From the NCBI GenBank assembly GCA_900549155.1, contig URNF01000080.1, forward strand, positions 1 to 9,560: DNA of 9,560 nucleotides, in the 5' to 3' direction. Under the pieces are notes generated by a model. It saw only the letters and a list, made by a program, of their open reading frames with translations. It did no database searches and was not told the origin of the DNA. The stretch comes from an uncultured Oscillospiraceae bacterium. GTDB taxonomy: Bacteria > Bacillota > Clostridia > Oscillospirales > Acutalibacteraceae. A program made the translations under genes and the position numbers. The number at the start of each line of letters is the position of its first letter. The first letter of the stretch is position 1. Shown one piece after another: positions 1 to 8,086 of this stretch.

Positions 1-2220
<2,220 letters not shown>

Positions 2221-2223
2221 GAG

Positions 2224-2256
2224 AAACGGCATACCGCTTTTGGCGGTATGCCGTTT
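2224..2256. terminator. Two-way intrinsic terminator between gyrA and the deacetylase gene
   Basis: A perfect 14-bp stem, AAACGGCATACCGC (2224-2237) with GCGGTATGCCGTTT (2243-2256), closes a 5-base loop. The A-run on one arm gives a short T-run on the other, so it can act in both directions. It starts four bases after the gyrA stop and lies 27 bases beyond the stop of the convergent minus-strand gene. The outer stem sequence matches the terminator at 7083-7110. Confidence 0.85.
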
Positions 2257-2282
2257 ACAAATAGTTATGATGAGCAAGAATA

Positions 2283-3128
2283 TTACTTAAAGTATTCGGA
2301 AAAGTACCCCTTGAACGTGTCCATGGAGACGCTGTGGGACACGGGATAGCGCGGCAGCGCCAGCGGATCGCTTTTGCGCGTCAGCTTTCCCTTATAGGCA
2401 CGAAAGGCGAGCGTGATGCCCTGTTCTTTCAGGAGCGCTTCGACCTTGTCGCTGTAGTTGCCGTAGGGGTAGGAGAAAAGATAGTCAACGCCCGAGGGAA
2501 ATGCGCGGATGGCGGCGAGGCTTTTTTTGATGTCGGCAGCAGCGGTTGCGCTGTCGGCGGTGACAAGCGCCGAGCGTTTGCCCGTCAGGTGGTGCAGATC
2601 GTCGGTGTGGGACGCATAGTAAAACACATCGCCTGCCGACAGCATGGTTTTGCGGTCGAGCATGTTGATCTGATTGGCGTGAAAGCTCGCCGTCTGCTCC
2701 GCAATGCCGCCCGTCACCGAAAAAATGACGGCGGTGTAGCCGTGTGCCTTGAGCAGCGGATAAGCATAGACAAAATTGCTCAGATACCCGTCGTCAAAGG
2801 TGATCATGACGGGGCGCGGCGGCAGCGGCGTGCCGTTTTCGAACCAGTCGCGCAGCATGGCGGGGGAGATGGTCTCAAATCCCTCGTCTTTCAGCCAGTC
2901 AAGCTGCTTTTCGAACGCATCGACAAAGGTGACGATCTCATTGCCCGCATAGCGCCCCGCTTCGGCGCGCTTTAGCAGGTGGTGATACATCAGAACCGGC
3001 ACGCCGCGTTCCTCGGCAGCTGCCGCCGTGGCTTTGCGCCCCTCTTCCATGCGGGAGAGCAGCATCGTCACAAGCAGAATTGCCAAAAAAAGCGCCACCG
3101 CCGAAAGGCGGATGCTCCGTCTTGCCAT
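2283..3128 (-). CDS. Membrane-anchored polysaccharide deacetylase (NodB-homology family)
   Basis: This is probably a carbohydrate esterase family 4 enzyme that removes N- or O-acetyl groups from an envelope polysaccharide outside the membrane; the substrate cannot be told. In the 281-residue protein a basic start (MARRSIR) precedes one hydrophobic helix at about residues 8-25, then a Glu/Ala-rich linker. The family features follow: V-P-V-L-M-Y-H-H at 43-50, the metal/catalytic pair in F-D-D-G-Y at 111-115, S-H-T-D-D-L-H-H at 173-180 supplying the histidine ligands, and Y-P-Y-G at 220-223. The histidines are five residues apart rather than the more common four. I chose the ATG at 3126-3128 because a GAGG lies 8 bases before it; an ATG at 3132-3134 and a GTG at 3135-3137 are in frame but sit on top of that signal. 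It is divergent from mnmG and convergent with gyrA. Its presence between these two housekeeping genes is unexplained. Confidence 0.92.
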   Translation of the reverse strand: MARRSIRLSAVALFLAILLVTMLLSRMEEGRKATAAAAEERGVPVLMYHHLLKRAEAGRYAGNEIVTFVDAFEKQLDWLKDEGFETISPAMLRDWFENGTPLPPRPVMITFDDGYLSNFVYAYPLLKAHGYTAVIFSVTGGIAEQTASFHANQINMLDRKTMLSAGDVFYYASHTDDLHHLTGKRSALVTADSATAAADIKKSLAAIRAFPSGVDYLFSYPYGNYSDKVEALLKEQGITLAFRAYKGKLTRKSDPLALPRYPVSHSVSMDTFKGYFSEYFK

Positions 3129-3279
3129 CCTCATCACCTCACACTCAGTTGTATGCGGTTTTTGCCGAAAAAATTACAAATGGTTGTGCCGCCTTTACGG
3201 TTTTTGCGGCGGCGGACGGCGGCAGAAAAGCGGTGGAAAAGGCGGTAAAAATTGGTTTATGACGGGGTAAAATCCCTGT

Positions 3280-3304
3280 AAAACCCCATAACGGCGGGGT
3301 TTTT
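3280..3304 (+). terminator. Orphan terminator-like hairpin in the divergent gap
   Basis: AAAACCCC (3280-3287) pairs with GGGGTTTT (3296-3303) over an 8-base loop, followed by another T, giving an intrinsic-terminator shape on the plus strand. No plus-strand gene ends before it, since the gene to its left is on the minus strand. A GGGG at 3264-3267 could pair with the same CCCC, so two exclusive folds are possible. Function is unknown. Confidence 0.4.
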
Positions 3305-3329
3305 CGGATACACCGCGCGGCGGTGAAAT

Positions 3330-3466
3330 TGTGGAAAGTTTTGTGGAAATGGTGAAATGTAACAGTTTAGACATATCCGCTGGGTATAAAAAGCGCGTAT
3401 AAAGGGCGGTTTTCCACCGCAGTTGTGGAAAACTTGTCGGAATTGTGGAAAACCAGTTGTGGACAA
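3330..3466 (+). promoter_or_regulatory. Cluster of DnaA-box-like 9-mers
   Basis: Compared with the DnaA box TGTGGATAA (complement of TTATCCACA), the sequence shows TGTGGAAAG (3330-3338), TGTGGAAAT (3342-3350), TGTGGAAAA (3424-3432), TGTGGAAAA (3444-3452) and TGTGGACAA (3458-3466). The last three differ at one position only. TGTGGACAA is the complement of TTGTCCACA, the form favoured in high-GC Gram-positives. An opposite-strand TTTTCCACC is at 3410-3418, so GTTTTCCAC (3409-3417) and GTGGAAAAC (3425-3433) form a perfect inverted repeat with a 7-base spacer. No box is a perfect consensus match, so binding is inferred. Confidence 0.55.
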
Positions 3467-3517
3467 ATGTTGAAAAGTTGAAAGACGCAGCAGACGAAAA
3501 AGGGCAGGGAAAACAGG

Positions 3518-5419
3518 ATGAAATTTTTGGATGCGGCATATGATGTTGCCGTGATCGGCGCGGGACATGCGGGCATTGAGGCGGCGCTTGCCGCGGCAAG
3601 GCTCGGCTGCAAAACGGTGGTGTTCACCATCAATATGGATGCCATCGGCAATATGCCGTGCAATCCGTCCATCGGCGGCACGGCAAAGGGACATCTGGTG
3701 CGGGAGCTGGACGCGCTGGGCGGCGAAATGGGAAAGGCGGCGGACGCGACATTTTTGCAGTCGCGGATGCTCAATCGCGGAAAAGGACCCGCGGTGCATT
3801 CCCTGCGCGCGCAGATCGACCGCAGAGCGTATGCTGCCTATATGAAGCACGCACTGGAGCTGCAGGAAAACCTTGCCGTCAAGCAGGCGGAAGTGACGGC
3901 GCTGGAAAAGACCGCCGACGGCTTTTTGCTGACGACGCGGCTGGAAGCACAGTATACGGCGAAAACGGTCGTGCTGGCGACGGGGACATACCTCAACGGC
4001 CGCATCTATGTCGGGGACGTGAGCTATGACGGCGGACCCGACGGCATGTTTGCGGCGACGGCACTTTCGCAGTCGCTTGTCGCGCTCGGCGTGCAGCTGC
4101 GGCGGTTCAAGACGGGAACGCCCTGCCGTGTGCTGCGGCAGAGCATCGATTTTACGCATCTGGAGCGGCAGGACGGCGACGAGCCGATCACGCCGTTTTC
4201 CTTTGAGACGACGGAAAAGCTGCATAACACGCTGCCGTGTCATGTGACCTGGACATCGCCTGCGACAAAGGAGATCATTCTCAAAAACCTTGATCGCTCC
4301 CCGATGTATGCAGGGAAGATTGAGGGGGTCGGCCCGCGCTATTGCCCCAGCATTGAGGACAAGATCGTGCGGTTTGCGGACAAGGAGCGGCATCAGGTGT
4401 TCATTGAGCCGTGCGGGGCGCAGACCGAGGAGATGTATCTGCAGGGGCTAAGCTCCTCGCTGCCCGTGGATGTGCAGCTGGCATTCTTGCGCACCATCCC
4501 CGGATTGGAGCAGGTGCAGGTCATGCGTCCGGCATATGCGATTGAATATGACTGCATCGATCCGCTGCAGCTGAACATGACACTGGAATTTGAGACCGTG
4601 CCCGGGCTTTTCGGCGCGGGACAGTTCAACGGCAGCTCCGGCTATGAGGAAGCGGCGGCGCAGGGGCTGGTTGCGGGCGTGAACGCGGCGCTGGCGGTGC
4701 TGCAAAAGCCGCCGCTGCTGCTGGATCGCGCGTCGAGCTATATCGGCACGCTCATTGACGATCTGGTGACAAAGGGGTGCAGCGATCCTTATCGCATGAT
4801 GACCTCGCGCTCGGAATACCGCCTGGTGCTGCGGCAGGACAATGCCGACGAACGCTTGACAGCGCTCGGCAGAGCGGCGGGGCTGGTGGACGATGCGCGG
4901 TATGCGCATTTCTGCGAGCGGCAGGCGCAAAAGAAAGCGGAGATCGCGCGCCTGGAGCAGACGGTCATTGCGCCGAGCGAACAGGTGAACGCGCTGCTTG
5001 TTTCACATGAAACATCGCCGCTGACGACGGGCGCCAAGCTCATTGACCTTATGCGCCGCCCGCAGCTCGGCTATGATGCGCTGGCGCCGATCGACACCGA
5101 CCGTCCCGCGTTGTCCGCCTGCGTGATGGAACAGGTCGAGGTCGAGGTGAAGTATGAGGGGTATATTCGCCGCCAGCTGGCGGACATCAAGGAAATGCGG
5201 CGGCTTGAAGAACGGCTGTTGCCGAACGATCTGGACTATACGACCGTGACGGGACTGCGCAAGGAAGCGCAGGAAAAGCTCAATCGCGTGCGCCCGCGCA
5301 GCATTGGGCAGGCATCCCGCGTCAGCGGGGTCAGCCCGGCGGACGTGTCGGTGCTCATCGTATATACAAGTCGGCATCATGTTTCACATGAAACAATGGG
5401 GGAGAATGCGCATGATTGA
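3518..5419 (+). CDS. mnmG: tRNA uridine-5-carboxymethylaminomethyl modification enzyme MnmG (GidA)
   Basis: MnmG is an FAD- and NADH-dependent cytoplasmic enzyme that works with MnmE to modify wobble uridine 34 in certain tRNAs. The 633 residues are about the usual length. Visible family signatures are the FAD-binding G-A-G-H-A-G at 14-19, then C-N-P-S-I-G-G, L-N-R-G-K-G-P-A-V, the R-F-K-T-G-T-P segment, P-M-Y-A-G-K-I-E-G-V-G-P-R-Y-C-P-S, F-N-G-S-S-G-Y-E-E-A-A, and P-Y-R-M-M-T-S-R-S-E-Y-R-L. A helical C-terminal domain follows. The start has a modest AGGG eight bases upstream. Two parS-like sites are embedded in frame, coding V-S-H-E-T at residues 495-499 and 622-626. The second forms part of a tail beyond the usual V-L-I-V-Y end. 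The stop overlaps the rsmG start, implying one operon. mnmE is not in the window. Confidence 0.98.
   Translation: MKFLDAAYDVAVIGAGHAGIEAALAAARLGCKTVVFTINMDAIGNMPCNPSIGGTAKGHLVRELDALGGEMGKAADATFLQSRMLNRGKGPAVHSLRAQIDRRAYAAYMKHALELQENLAVKQAEVTALEKTADGFLLTTRLEAQYTAKTVVLATGTYLNGRIYVGDVSYDGGPDGMFAATALSQSLVALGVQLRRFKTGTPCRVLRQSIDFTHLERQDGDEPITPFSFETTEKLHNTLPCHVTWTSPATKEIILKNLDRSPMYAGKIEGVGPRYCPSIEDKIVRFADKERHQVFIEPCGAQTEEMYLQGLSSSLPVDVQLAFLRTIPGLEQVQVMRPAYAIEYDCIDPLQLNMTLEFETVPGLFGAGQFNGSSGYEEAAAQGLVAGVNAALAVLQKPPLLLDRASSYIGTLIDDLVTKGCSDPYRMMTSRSEYRLVLRQDNADERLTALGRAAGLVDDARYAHFCERQAQKKAEIARLEQTVIAPSEQVNALLVSHETSPLTTGAKLIDLMRRPQLGYDALAPIDTDRPALSACVMEQVEVEVKYEGYIRRQLADIKEMRRLEERLLPNDLDYTTVTGLRKEAQEKLNRVRPRSIGQASRVSGVSPADVSVLIVYTSRHHVSHETMGENAHD
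4999..5014. promoter_or_regulatory. parS-like site 1 inside mnmG
   Basis: TGTTTCACATGAAACA differs at one position from the chromosomal parS consensus TGTTTCACGTGAAACA, the binding site of ParB-family proteins. It consists of two perfect 7-base arms, TGTTTCA and TGAAACA, around CA. It lies in the mnmG coding frame. The identical 16-mer recurs at 5380-5395, and a ParB-family gene lies about 1.2 kb downstream. Confidence 0.85.
5380..5395. promoter_or_regulatory. parS-like site 2 at the end of mnmG, before rsmG
   Basis: This is the same TGTTTCACATGAAACA 16-mer as at 4999-5014, 381 bases further on and in the same codon phase. It ends 16 bases before the rsmG start codon, just ahead of that gene's ribosome-binding site. 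A bound or spreading ParB/Noc protein could therefore affect rsmG expression (inference). Confidence 0.87.
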
Positions 5420-6134
5420 CAGAGAATTGCTGGCGCGCGCCGCCGCGCCGTTCGGCGTGACGGTGGATGCGGCGCTTTTTGAACGCTTTGACATCTATGC
5501 CCGTCTGCTCACGGAGTGGAATGAGAAAATGAATCTCACCGCCATCACCGATCCAACCGACATGGCGGTCAAGCATTTTGCAGACTCGCTGACGGCGGCG
5601 CATCTGCTGCCCGATGGCGCTTTTTCGCTCATCGACGTCGGCACGGGCGCGGGCTTTCCCGGCGTGCCTCTTGCGATGGTGCGGGACGACTGCGCGCTGA
5701 CGTTGCTCGACAGTCTCAACAAGCGGCTTGTGTTTCTCGAAACGCTGTGCGATGCGGTGGGGGTCAAGGCGGTCCGCGTGCACGCGCGCGCCGAGGACGG
5801 CGGCAAAAATCCCGCGCTGCGGGAAAAATTCGACGTTGCGACCGCCCGCGCGGTGAGCAATCTGCCTGTGCTCAGTGAATACTGTCTGCCCTTTGTGCGG
5901 GTGGGCGGACGCTTTTTGGCGCTCAAGGGCGCCGAGGTGGAGAATGAGCTTGCCGCCGCCAAGCGCGCCATTGCTGCGCTCGGCGGGAAATGCCGCACGG
6001 TGGAAGCGTGCACACTGCAGCCGGACAAGGACGGCATCTGCGGCGCACGGCACCTGGTTTTCGTCGACAAAATTAAAGAAACCCCGGCAGCATATCCCCG
6101 CCCCTCCGCAAAAATCGCAAAATCCCCGCTGTAA
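5412..6134 (+). CDS. rsmG: 16S rRNA (guanine-527-N7)-methyltransferase RsmG (GidB)
   Basis: RsmG is a SAM-dependent methyltransferase that makes m7G527 in 16S rRNA; loss is known in other bacteria to give low-level streptomycin resistance. The 240 residues match the family length. Signatures are N-L-T-A-I near 41-45, K-H-F-A-D-S-L at 54-60, the SAM-binding D-V-G-T-G-A-G-F-P-G at 75-84, L-L-D-S-L-N-K-R at 98-105, A-R-A-V at 145-148, and an A-Y-P-R...K-S-P-L end. I chose the ATG at 5412 because GGGGGAG ends seven bases before it. An in-frame ATG at 5406 is too close to that signal, and the frame open further upstream lies within mnmG. The gene starts 8 bases inside mnmG, so the two are translationally linked. 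Confidence 0.97.
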   Translation: MIDRELLARAAAPFGVTVDAALFERFDIYARLLTEWNEKMNLTAITDPTDMAVKHFADSLTAAHLLPDGAFSLIDVGTGAGFPGVPLAMVRDDCALTLLDSLNKRLVFLETLCDAVGVKAVRVHARAEDGGKNPALREKFDVATARAVSNLPVLSEYCLPFVRVGGRFLALKGAEVENELAAAKRAIAALGGKCRTVEACTLQPDKDGICGARHLVFVDKIKETPAAYPRPSAKIAKSPL

Positions 6135-6164
6135 ACCGATTTCCCGCCCCACAGTTTCGCCAAA

Positions 6165-6176
6165 TCCCGCGCGGGA
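6165..6176. repeat. 12-bp perfect palindrome upstream of noc
   Basis: TCCCGCGCGGGA is self-complementary and lies between rsmG and the 30-bp palindrome. It could be a protein-binding site or a short hairpin. Such GC-only palindromes can arise by chance in this composition, so no function is claimed. Confidence 0.45.
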
Positions 6177-6190
6177 CATCCTGTATAGTG

Positions 6191-6220
6191 AAAGCCGAAG
6201 GAAACGTTTCCTTCGGCTTT
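6191..6220. terminator. 30-bp perfect palindrome between rsmG and noc: terminator, attenuator or operator
   Basis: AAAGCCGAAGGAAAC (6191-6205) is followed directly by its exact complement GTTTCCTTCGGCTTT (6206-6220), then ATTGTT. As RNA it folds into a long stem with a tight loop and a T-rich tail, like an intrinsic terminator for mnmG-rsmG. Only 19 bases separate it from the noc start, leaving no room for a promoter in between. noc must therefore rely on read-through or on a promoter overlapping the palindrome; TATAGT at 6184-6189 is a possible -10. Confidence 0.7.
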
Positions 6221-6239
6221 ATTGTTGGGAGGGGAAGTT

Positions 6240-7052
6240 ATGAAAAAGGAAAAAAAGCAAGGCTATGAAACGGCGGGCGCGGTGGAGCAGATCCCTGTTG
6301 CCGACATTCTGCCCAATCCGCAGCAGCCGCGCAAGAGCTTTGACCGCGAAAAGCTGCTGGAGCTGTCGGAAAGCATTGCAGAAAACGGCATTTTGCAGCC
6401 GCTCATTGTCACGATGCGGGACGGACGCCCCGTGCTGCTCGCGGGGGAGCGGCGGCTGCGCGCCGCGAAGATCGCGGGGCTGCGCACCGTGCCGTGTGTG
6501 CTGCGGGAAGCAGACGACATGAAGCAGGCGCTGCTGGCGCTCATCGAAAACCTGCAGCGCGAGGACATGAACTGCTTTGAGACGGCGGCGGGGCTGCGCA
6601 GTCTCATCGATACATACGGGCTGACACAGGACGAGGCGGCGCTGCGGCTGGGGCTGTCCCAGTCGGCGGTTGCCAACAAGCTGCGGCTTTTGCGGCTGTC
6701 GCCGACGGAGCAAAAGACCGTTCTCGAAAACGGTATGGGGGAGCGGCACGCACGCGCGCTGCTGCGTTTGCAAAAGCCTGAGGAGCGGCAGTATGCGCTG
6801 TCCGAAATGGCGCGCCGCCATCTGAACGTCGCGCAAAGCGAGGCGCTCGTTGAGCATCTGCTTGCGGGCAAGGGCGCGCGCCATCGCCGCATCATTCCGC
6901 TGCCGAAGGATATGCGGGCGTTTTTCAACACGCTGGAGCACGCGGTCGATATCATCAAAAAGGGCGGCGTCGCCGCCGTGTCCACCCGCCGCGAGACTGC
7001 CGCCTATATCGAATGTGTCATCCGCGTCCCGAAACCCGCGGTGAAAAGATAA
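6240..7052 (+). CDS. noc: ParB/Noc-family DNA-binding protein (nucleoid occlusion or chromosome segregation)
   Basis: ParB-family CTPases load at parS-type sites and spread as clamps along DNA. ParB helps origin segregation, while its paralogue Noc blocks division over the nucleoid. The 270 residues show N-P-Q-Q-P-R-K at 26-32, the CTP-binding G-E-R-R-L-R-A-A-K at 69-77, I-E-N-L-Q-R-E at 102-108, a helix-turn-helix at about 128-148 (L-T-Q-D-E-A...L-S-Q-S-A-V-A-N-K-L-R), and a Noc-like end (F-F-N-T-L-E-H-A-V-D-I-I-K-K, then Y-I-E-C-V-I-R-V-P-K). The ATG at 6240 has GGGAGGGG five bases upstream. The lysine-rich N-terminus lacks an obvious amphipathic membrane helix of the kind B. subtilis Noc has, and the nearby sites are parS-like. 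Either function is therefore possible and the symbol is provisional. No parA follows. Confidence 0.9.
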   Translation: MKKEKKQGYETAGAVEQIPVADILPNPQQPRKSFDREKLLELSESIAENGILQPLIVTMRDGRPVLLAGERRLRAAKIAGLRTVPCVLREADDMKQALLALIENLQREDMNCFETAAGLRSLIDTYGLTQDEAALRLGLSQSAVANKLRLLRLSPTEQKTVLENGMGERHARALLRLQKPEERQYALSEMARRHLNVAQSEALVEHLLAGKGARHRRIIPLPKDMRAFFNTLEHAVDIIKKGGVAAVSTRRETAAYIECVIRVPKPAVKR

Positions 7053-7082
7053 CTTTTTGTATAATTAAATAGAAATAATACG

Positions 7083-7110
7083 AAACGGCATCGCGTTTGC
7101 GATGCCGTTT
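7083..7110. terminator. Two-way intrinsic terminator after noc
   Basis: AAACGGCATCGC (7083-7094) pairs perfectly with GCGATGCCGTTT (7099-7110) over the loop GTTT, followed by one more T. Read on the other strand it can also end the minus-strand pseudogene that stops at 7120. The 30 bases between the noc stop and this hairpin are AT-rich and hold a TATAAT at 7060-7065 with no clear -35. Confidence 0.85.
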
Positions 7111-7119
7111 TGCGTATGT

Positions 7120-7740
7120 CTATTCAAAAAGTTTTTGTGCGGCGGCGACCTCTGCTGCGGTAGGGAGTGCGGCGGGGAGCGTGTTTTTCATGCCGAGGGC
7201 GGCATATTTCGAGCCGGCAAGGTTGTGATAGGGCAGCACCTTCACGCCGACGCAGTGGGAAAGAGTTTTCACGAAGGCGGCGATCTTTTCCGCCTGATCG
7301 GCGTTGTAGTCCGGCACAAAGGGATAGCGGACCTCAAACGCCTTGCCGCAGGCGTCGATGTAGCGCAGATTTGCAAGGATACGACGGTTGGAGCGCCCTG
7401 TGGCGGCGATGTGGATATCCTCGTCGATGGCTTTGAGGTCATAGAGAAACCGATCGGTGTAGGGCATGACCTTGTCAAACGCAGCGCGCAGGACTTCGCC
7501 GCAGGTGTCGACGGCGGTGCGCAGCCCCGCCGCCTTGCAGGCTTTCAGGAGTGCGGCGCAAAAGTCCGCCTGCAGCAGACATTCGCCGCCGGAAAGGGTG
7601 ATGCCGCCGCCCGAATTGTCATAAAACGCGCGATCCTCCAACAAAAGCGGCAAAAGCGCATCGACGGTCATCGTTTTGCCGTACAGCCGAAGCGCCTTTT
7701 GCGGGCAAGTGTTTGCGCAGGCACCGCACGCATCGCATCG
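7120..7740 (-). pseudogene. Glycyl-radical-enzyme activating protein (PflA-like radical SAM), 5' part missing
   Basis: Members use SAM and a 4Fe-4S cluster to install a glycyl radical on pyruvate formate-lyase-type enzymes. Read from the right, homology begins at a ferredoxin-type cluster motif C-D-A-C-G-A-C-A-N-T-C-P (cysteine codons between 7705 and 7737). It continues through the inserted-domain end, I-T-L-S-G-G-E-C-L-L-Q (the SAM-binding GGE motif), D-T-C-G, F-L-Y-D-L-K-A-I-D, and a typical C-terminal half ending at TAG 7120-7122. The radical-SAM CxxxCxxC segment and everything upstream are absent. In-frame codons beyond 7740 belong to the antisense of the AraC fragment and hit TGA at 7771-7773. 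An ATG at 7669-7671 could start a 183-residue product, but it would lack both cluster motifs. Which glycyl radical enzyme it served cannot be told. Confidence 0.85.
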
Positions 7741-7744
7741 CGGC

Positions 7745-8000
7745 GCCCGCGCTTGCCGCCGCCTGCGGCATCAGCGAGGCATATCTCCGCCGCCTGTTTG
7801 TGCGCTGTCTCGGCGTGACGCCGACGGTGTATATGCTGCAGCGGCGGCTGCAGCATGCCTATGAGCTGATCGCGTCGCAGGAGTTTTCCGTGACGGCAGC
7901 GGCAACGGCGGCGGGCTTTTGCGACATGAGCTATTTCAGCCGCGCGTTCAAAAAACACTTCGGCATCGCCCCCGCCGCCCTGCGCAGAGGAGATAACTGA
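7745..8000 (+). pseudogene. AraC-family transcriptional regulator, C-terminal DNA-binding part only
   Basis: The plus frame ending at TGA 7998-8000 encodes the two helix-turn-helix units of an AraC/XylS DNA-binding domain. The first is A-L-A-A-A-C-G-I-S-E-A-Y-L-R-R-L-F...L-G-V-T-P. The second is S-V-T-A-A-A-T-A-A-G-F-C-D-M-S-Y-F-S-R-A-F-K-K-H-F-G-I-A-P, split here across two runs in the usual way. Recognisable homology starts near 7749; the ligand-binding N-terminal domain is missing. The frame is open a little further left, with a possible TTG start at 7713, but that stretch is the antisense of the activase remnant and has no regulator sequence. A DNA-binding-only product of up to 95 residues is possible but unsupported by a ribosome-binding site. 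Confidence 0.85.
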
Positions 8001-8086
8001 CTGTATAATTTCGGCAGGATATTACAAATCGAAAAGGACATCTGCTATATGTTTGTAGAACTCTATAGATATTCCCTCACGATGTC

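Larger units (their letters stand above)
3129..3517. other. Divergent intergenic region with DnaA-box-like cluster (candidate origin or DnaA-binding region)
   Basis: No gene is supported in these 389 bases. The left third holds the deacetylase upstream region and nothing clear. A hairpin with T-tail lies at 3280-3304. From 3322 to 3466 there are five same-strand T(G)TGGA-type 9-mers, one opposite-strand copy, a 9-bp inverted repeat and a relatively AT-rich stretch with two TATAAA motifs (3385-3390 and 3398-3403). I could not fit a convincing -35/-10 pair for mnmG; either TATAAA could be its -10. Flanking by gyrA and mnmG matches known origin neighbourhoods. The origin role is inference. Confidence 0.5.

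Noticed and set aside
3367..3390. TTAGAC ... TATAAA as a promoter for mnmG
   Set aside because: The spacer is only 12 bases, too short for a sigma-A promoter, and the second TATAAA at 3398 gives one that is too long. Left as unassigned AT-rich sequence.
3257..4393. Minus-strand open frame opposite the start of mnmG and across the DnaA-box cluster
   Set aside because: It has no family signature, it covers well-conserved mnmG codons and the intergenic region, and no ribosome-binding site was seen.
5304..5411. Upstream extension of rsmG inside mnmG
   Set aside because: The extension reads through the mnmG end in another frame and is not like RsmG; the ATG at 5412 has a proper ribosome-binding site and gives the usual length.
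6139..6176. ATTTCCCG and TCCCGCGCGGGA as B. subtilis-type Noc-binding sites
   Set aside because: Neither matches the full ATTTCCCGGGAAAT symmetric site; the likeness is limited to a half site or to GC-rich bases.
7102..7818. Plus-strand open frame opposite the activase remnant
   Set aside because: The minus strand carries clear radical-SAM activase motifs; the plus-strand product has no recognisable domain and is a shadow.
8004..8009. TATAAT just after the AraC stop as a promoter
   Set aside because: No acceptable -35 at the right distance; the pair at 8087-8116 is far better.
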